From an uncultured Collinsella sp. (GTDB lineage Bacteria; Actinomycetota; Coriobacteriia; Coriobacteriales; Coriobacteriaceae), in contig URIK01000065.1 in the NCBI GenBank assembly GCA_900547855.1, forward strand, positions 1 to 9,923: 9,923 bases of DNA. The letters run 5' to 3'. Below the pieces are notes generated by a model. It worked only from the letters and a program-made list of their open reading frames with translations, had not been told where the DNA came from and searched no databases. The translations under genes and the position numbers were made by a program. This document shows, piece after piece, positions 6,037 through 9,923 of this stretch (position 1 is the stretch's first letter; each line of letters opens with the position of its first letter).

Positions 6037-6810
6037 CTACGCTAACTCCTGCATGCGGCGGTAGATTTCGCAGATGCCTTTGATGGTGAGTTGGCCGTCG
6101 ACTATGTCGAAGGCGTCGGTCGAATCGGCGACGATGCTGGCGAGACCGCCCGTGGCGATAACGGTGGCATCCTCGCGGCCCAGCTCGCGCTTCATGCGCG
6201 CGACCAGGCCCTCAGCCATGGCGGCGGCGCCCGTTACGGCGCCGACCTTGATGCACTCCTCGGTATCGCGGCCGATGGCGTGCTCGGGCGCCTCGAGCGG
6301 CACGCTGGCGAGCTTGGCGGCACGGGCGGCAAGCGCGTCCATGGAGATGCGAATGCCCGGCGCGATCGCTCCGCCAATGTAATAACCGTCCTCATCGATG
6401 ACGTCGATATTGGTCGCGGTGCCAAAGTCCACCACGATCGCCGGCGCGCCATAGAAGGTCTCGGCAGCGACGGCGTTGGCGATGCGGTCGGCACCAACGG
6501 CCTGGGGGCGCGCCGCCCGCAGCTTGGTTACGGCGGCCGTCTGCGGCCCGATGACGATGGCGTCCGCGGCAATGCGGTCGGCCACGGCGTGCCACTCGCG
6601 CGAGAGCTGCGGCACCACGCCCGCAAAGGCGATCGCGTCGACCGCATCGAGCGAAAGGCCGTACATCTTAAAGAAACCCATCAGGCGCACATGGATCTCG
6701 TCGGCGGTATAGGAGCGGTCGGTGGGCATGCGCCACGACTGCACCAGCTCGTCTCCGTCAAACAGGCCCATGGCCGTCTGCGTGTTTCCCATATCGATAG
6801 CGAGCAGCAT
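6037..6810 (-). CDS. coaX: Type III pantothenate kinase
   Basis: This 257-residue enzyme catalyses ATP-dependent phosphorylation of pantothenate, the first step of CoA synthesis; type III enzymes need a monovalent cation and are insensitive to CoA. Visible motifs are the N-terminal phosphate loop AIDMGNTQT (4-12), AGVVPQLS (63-70), GADRIANA (106-113, with catalytic D108), DFGTATNID (128-136) and GGAIAPGI (146-153); length is typical. I chose ATG 6808-6810 because GGGAG lies 5 bases upstream on the - strand and the protein then begins at the conserved phosphate loop; a longer reading would run through the tRNA gene. It converges on the biotin-ligase-like gene with only 20 bases between stops. 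In several other bacteria coaX neighbours or is fused to birA, which gives this pairing some weight. Confidence 0.94.
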   Translation of the reverse strand: MLLAIDMGNTQTAMGLFDGDELVQSWRMPTDRSYTADEIHVRLMGFFKMYGLSLDAVDAIAFAGVVPQLSREWHAVADRIAADAIVIGPQTAAVTKLRAARPQAVGADRIANAVAAETFYGAPAIVVDFGTATNIDVIDEDGYYIGGAIAPGIRISMDALAARAAKLASVPLEAPEHAIGRDTEECIKVGAVTGAAAMAEGLVARMKRELGREDATVIATGGLASIVADSTDAFDIVDGQLTIKGICEIYRRMQELA

Positions 6811-6845
6811 GTCTACTCCCGGTGTCGGCATAAAAGGACGCGCAC

Positions 6846-6869
6846 CATTGTATACGTGCCGTCGACGGC
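6846..6869 (-). promoter_or_regulatory. Possible coaX -10 box with adjacent palindrome
   Basis: On the - strand TACAAT (6846-6851) lies about 35 bases upstream of the coaX start, just downstream of the perfect 12-base palindrome GCCGTCGACGGC (6858-6869). No good -35 box is seen. The palindrome would sit in the promoter spacer, as an operator might, but it could be chance in GC-rich DNA. Confidence 0.25.
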
Positions 6870-6946
6870 GCTCGGCTGCGATTCGTTTACGGTGATAGGG
6901 GCTGAGGGGTTTAAATATGAAGGAATTATGCTCTACGAGATTTTCC

Positions 6947-6975
6947 TTGCCGTTTACCGAACTCCCGCGTAATAT
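6947..6975 (+). promoter_or_regulatory. Promoter of the initiator tRNA gene
   Basis: TTGCCG (6947-6952) and TAATAT (6970-6975) are separated by exactly 17 bases, a good sigma-70 type promoter in otherwise GC-rich DNA. Transcription would begin near 6982, about 25 bases before the mature tRNA. Confidence 0.7.
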
Positions 6976-7006
6976 TCTTTCTTGCGCACATGAGGCGCCC
7001 AGACAT

Positions 7007-7083
7007 TGCGGGGTGGAGCAGTCTGGTAGCTCGCCGGGCTCATAACCCGGAGGTCGTAGGTTCAAATCCTGCCCCCGCGACCA
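7007..7083 (+). tRNA. Initiator tRNA-Met (fMet, anticodon CAT)
   Basis: This is a 77-base cloverleaf with encoded CCA (7081-7083). The anticodon CAT is at 7041-7043, and the anticodon stem has the three G-C pairs typical of initiators (GGG 7036-7038 with CCC 7046-7048). The D stem GAGC/GCTC carries A11-U24, and the T stem GTAGG/CCTGC with loop TTCAAAT is intact. The acceptor stem is U1 GCGGGG paired with CCCCGC G72, so positions 1 and 72 form a U-G wobble instead of the usual C1-A72 mismatch of E. coli-type initiators. Confidence 0.95.
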
Positions 7084-7093
7084 AGACTTTTAG

Positions 7094-7130
7094 CAGCTCA
7101 GAGGCATTGTTCCTCTGGGCTGTTTTCTTT
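7094..7130 (+). terminator. Rho-independent terminator of the tRNA gene
   Basis: CAGCTCAGAGG (7094-7104) pairs with CCTCTGGGCTG (7112-7122), 11 bp with one U-G pair and a 7-base loop, followed by TTTTCTTTT. It starts 11 bases after the tRNA CCA end. Confidence 0.88.
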
Positions 7131-7145
7131 TGGCTAAATAGTGCG

Positions 7146-7168
7146 GCGAAGAAATAGCGAAGAAAATA
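7146..7168. repeat. Short tandem direct repeat GCGAAGAAATA
   Basis: GCGAAGAAATA (7146-7156) is followed immediately by GCGAAGAAAATA (7157-7168), which differs by one extra A. It lies just past the tRNA terminator and before the restriction gene. It could be a protein-binding site or a trace of integration; no function is shown. Confidence 0.5.
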
Positions 7169-7286
7169 AGACGGAACCACGCACAAAGAAGCCTACCGGA
7201 GTGCAATAAAGCCAAACGCTGGTAAAAAGACCGGACTAGCACGTAGAATCTTTCTTAGTGGAAAAGGCTATCAAGTGAGGGTCCGT

Positions 7287-9887
7287 ATGCCGGGGAAGAA
7301 AGCCGATGCAGAAGCTTTTGCAAGCAAGTGGGCGAACAAGGGGATCGAGAACCAGGACACCCAGCGGTTCTGGATCGACTTCTATCAGAACGTTCTGGGC
7401 GTGGAGGATGCGGTCTCGAGACTTGAGTTCGAGAAGCCCGTTTCCACCGACGCAAGCGCGCACGATGGGTATATCGACGTCTTCATACCGTCGGCCAAAA
7501 CCCTTATCGAGCAAAAGTCGCTGGGAATCGATCTTGCCAAGGAGGAGACGCGCCAGGGCCGCAAGGTGACGCCCGCGAAGCAGGGCAACGCCTACGCCCA
7601 GGGTATGCCGCTCTCGCAGCAACCGCGCTATATCATCGCCTGCAACTTCTCGGATTTCTGGGTCTTCGACCGCGAGAGAGATTCACTCTGCCGGGAGCCT
7701 CTCTTCAGGTTGTCGCTTGCCGAACTTCCGAAGAACCTCGCCGCCATCCAGTTCCTCAAGGGCGGGGCGGAGGCCCCGGCCACGATCTCCCGCGCCGTTT
7801 CCGTCGAGGCCGGCAAGATCATGTCGAAACTTCACGACCAGGTCGCCGAGGCGTTCGATGACCCCGACGCGCCCGAGAACCACCATGCGCTCTCCGTGCT
7901 CATGACGCGTCTCATGTTCCTCATGTTCTGCGAGGACTCGGGACTCGTGGCCCCCAACGCCTTCCGCGACTACGTCTCGCACTTCCAAGCGGGCGATCTC
8001 AGGCGAGGTCTCAAGGACTTGTTTGTTTGGCTCGACACCAAGGACGAGGACCGCGACAAATATGCCGAGTCCTGGCTGAAGAAACTGCCCTACATGAACG
8101 GTGGCCTCTTCCGCGAGAAGACGGAGATTCCGCCCCTGTCCGAGAACTTCCGCCATACGCTCATCGTCGAGGGGTGCCAGGAGTTTGATTGGTCGGGCGT
8201 GAGCCCCACGGTCTTCGGCTCCATCTTCGAGGGGGCGCTGTCCCATGACCACCGCCGCGCAAACGGCCAGCACTTCACGAGCCCCGAGAACATCCACAAG
8301 GTCATAGACCCGCTCTTCCTCGACGGCCTCAAGGCCGAGTTCGACGAGGCGTGCGCGAAGCCCGTCGCGGGCGGCGCGAGAACCCGTGCGCTCAAGGATC
8401 TTCACGAGAAGATCGGTGGCATCTCCATCCTCGATCCCGCTGCCGGATCGGGTAACTTCCTCACAGAGAGCTATCTCTGCTTAAGGCAGCTCGAGAACCG
8501 TATTCTCTTCGAGCTCCAGGGCGTGCAGGCGTCAATCAGTTTCGAGGAATCCGGAGACCGAGATGTTCTGGTGAGCCTAAGGAACTTCCATGGTATTGAG
8601 CTGGAGGACTTCGCTTGCTGCGTTGCCCGCACAGCGCTCTGGATCGCTGAGAAGCAGGCGGACGCTGACACCGCAAAAGTGACTCAGCGCGTCTACCAGG
8701 AGTTGCCGCTCAGGGACTACGAGGGCATCGTCAACGCGAACGCTCTCCGCATCGACTGGAACGATGTCGTCCCGGCTGATGAAGTTGACTACATTCTCGG
8801 AAACCCCCCATTTATCGGTAATGCGCGTCTCGAGGATTCCCAGAAAGAGGACCGTGCCAACATATTTGGGAAATCGGCCGGATCGCTGGATTATGTAGCT
8901 TGCTGGCATAAAACGGCCTCGGAGTATATGGCGGGACATCACATCCGTTGCGCCTTCGTCTCAACAAACTCTATCTGTCAGGGCCAGCAGGTTGAGCCCC
9001 TTTGGAAGCCCCTGTTCGAAAACGGGGTTCATATTGACTTCGCATATCCGACTTTTGAGTGGGACTCTCAGGCCTCAGATGAAGCGCACGTCCACGTAAT
9101 CATCGTCGGCTTTTCAAGGGAGCACATAAAAGAAAAGGTGTTGTTCGATCGGGAAGGGACCCCAAAGGTTGTTGGCAACATAAATGGATATTTGGCCCCA
9201 ATTAAAGATATGTTCGTATCTCGTCGTTCGCGGCCCCTCTGCGACGTTCTTCCAATGGTTAGAGGTTGCCAGCCAACCGATGATGGGAACCTGCTCCTTA
9301 GTGCAGAGGAAAGAGATGCCCTTGTCGCACGTGAGCCGGAAGCGGAGGGATTGATCCGCCCGTTTTCAATGGGTGCAGAGTACATAAAGGGTACTTCGAG
9401 ATATTGCTTATGGATGGATGGCATCGACCCCGCAGTCCTCACAAAGATGCCGATCACGAGGGAGCGAGTGCAGCGTGTTCGCGAGTTTAGACTCACGTCT
9501 ACAAAAGAGGCAACTCGTCGAAAAGCAGAGACTCCGTGGCTGTTCGATGAGGTAAGGCCGCCTCAGGAAAAGAGTTACATTGCCTTCCCCGCTGTGTCCT
9601 CGGGCAGGAGGAAGTATGTCCCAACGGGTTTTGTAACCAACGGAATGATTCCCGGAAATAAGATTTACTACGTAGACGGTGGCGGACTATATGAATTTGG
9701 AATACTAACAAGTGCTATCCACAACTGCTGGATGCGTGCGGTCTGTGGGCGTTTGAAAAGTGACTTCAACTATTCCAATACGATCGTATACAACAACTTC
9801 ATTTGGCCGAATTTGACAGATTCGCATAGGGCCGAAATTGAAATGTGCGCCCAGGCCGTCCTTGATGCCCGCAGCTCACATCAGGGG
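7287..9887 (+). CDS. MmeI-family type IIL restriction-modification enzyme (3' truncated)
   Basis: The first 867 residues of a single-chain restriction and modification enzyme are present; MmeI is about 919 residues, so perhaps 50-60 C-terminal residues are lost at the contig edge (codons after 9887 are adapter). Domains in order: nuclease with a PD-(D/E)xK-like site (D64, E75-Q-K77 in YIDVFIPSAKTLIEQKS); a helical spacer (about 165-330); a gamma-class N6-adenine methyltransferase with SAM motif DPAAGSGNF (383-391) and catalytic NPPF (506-509); a target recognition domain (about 640-840) with SRYCLWM and NYSNTIVYNNFIWP. The family methylates one strand of its site and cuts about 20 bases away. 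ATG 7287 has GAGGG five bases upstream; GTG 7275 is an alternative. The 3' half is clearly more AT-rich than the 5' half. It lies beyond a tRNA gene, fitting an acquired defence island. Target sequence is unknown. Confidence 0.92.
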
Positions 9888-9923
9888 CTGTCTCTTATAC
9901 ACATCTGACGCTGCCGACGACTA
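9888..9923. other. Nextera sequencing adapter (artefact)
   Basis: Bases 9888-9906 are the reverse complement of the Tn5 mosaic end, 9907-9920 the reversed read-1 linker, and 9921-9923 (CTA) the first three bases of the same i5 index as at the left end. The 36 bases are an exact inverted copy of 14-49. The stop codon TGA at 9906-9908 that closes the restriction gene frame is adapter-derived. Confidence 0.98.

Noticed and set aside
6928..6972. 14-codon leader peptide after AAGGA upstream of the tRNA
   Set aside because: It overlaps the tRNA promoter, including its -10 box, and the ribosome-site spacing is only 3 bases. A tRNA gene needs no leader peptide.
6811..7065. N-terminal extension of pantothenate kinase
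   Set aside because: The extra in-frame codons run antisense through the tRNA gene and precede the conserved phosphate loop that starts the family; a good ribosome site supports ATG 6810.
14..9923. Terminal inverted repeats of a Tn5-like transposon
   Set aside because: The repeats include the Nextera read-1 linker and index bases outside the mosaic end, and the genes between are chromosomal with no transposase. It is library adapter.

Overview
This is a 9.9 kb assembled contig from a high-GC bacterium. The gene set and style (fused FolP-FolK, a Walker-type ECF transporter module, a sirtuin, CoaX, dense GC-rich codons) suggest a gut actinobacterium of the Coriobacteriia, with Collinsella my best guess. 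That is inference from memory of the group; no database search was possible. Both ends are not biological. Bases 1-49 and 9888-9923 are Illumina Nextera (Tn5 mosaic end plus read-1) adapter, so the real insert is 50-9887, and the first and last genes are cut by the contig edges.

Layout. 52-1231 (+): the end of an ECF-type ABC ATPase, then an ECF substrate-binding (S) membrane protein. 1232-1769 is a gene-free stretch of 538 bp. It holds two tandem, related long-hairpin elements (1271-1438 and 1534-1693), each followed by a TGATC-containing segment, plus terminator-like hairpins. 1770-2588 (-): exonuclease III. 2724-3476 (+): a zinc sirtuin, divergent from exonuclease III. 3572-5314 (+): a dihydropteroate synthase / HPPK fusion of the folate pathway with a long disordered insert in the synthase barrel. 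5315-6016 (+): a degenerate biotin-ligase-like protein, abutting the folate gene with no gap and in the same frame. 6037-6810 (-): type III pantothenate kinase, convergent with it. 6811-7286 has no protein gene; it carries a well-formed promoter, an initiator tRNA (fMet) and its terminator, and a short tandem repeat. 7287-9887 (+): a nearly complete MmeI-family (type IIL) restriction-modification enzyme cut by the contig end.

How it fits together. The left and middle parts look like ordinary chromosome: vitamin or metabolite uptake, DNA repair, NAD-dependent deacylation, folate and CoA synthesis. The right end, beyond the tRNA gene, looks like accessory defence DNA. It is a single-polypeptide restriction-modification gene whose target-recognition half is clearly more AT-rich than its nuclease half. 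The least expected structure is the intergenic pair of long hairpins. They share a conserved core at fixed spacing but have unrelated, internally self-complementary arms, and their imperfect pairs are mostly G-U when read as + strand RNA.
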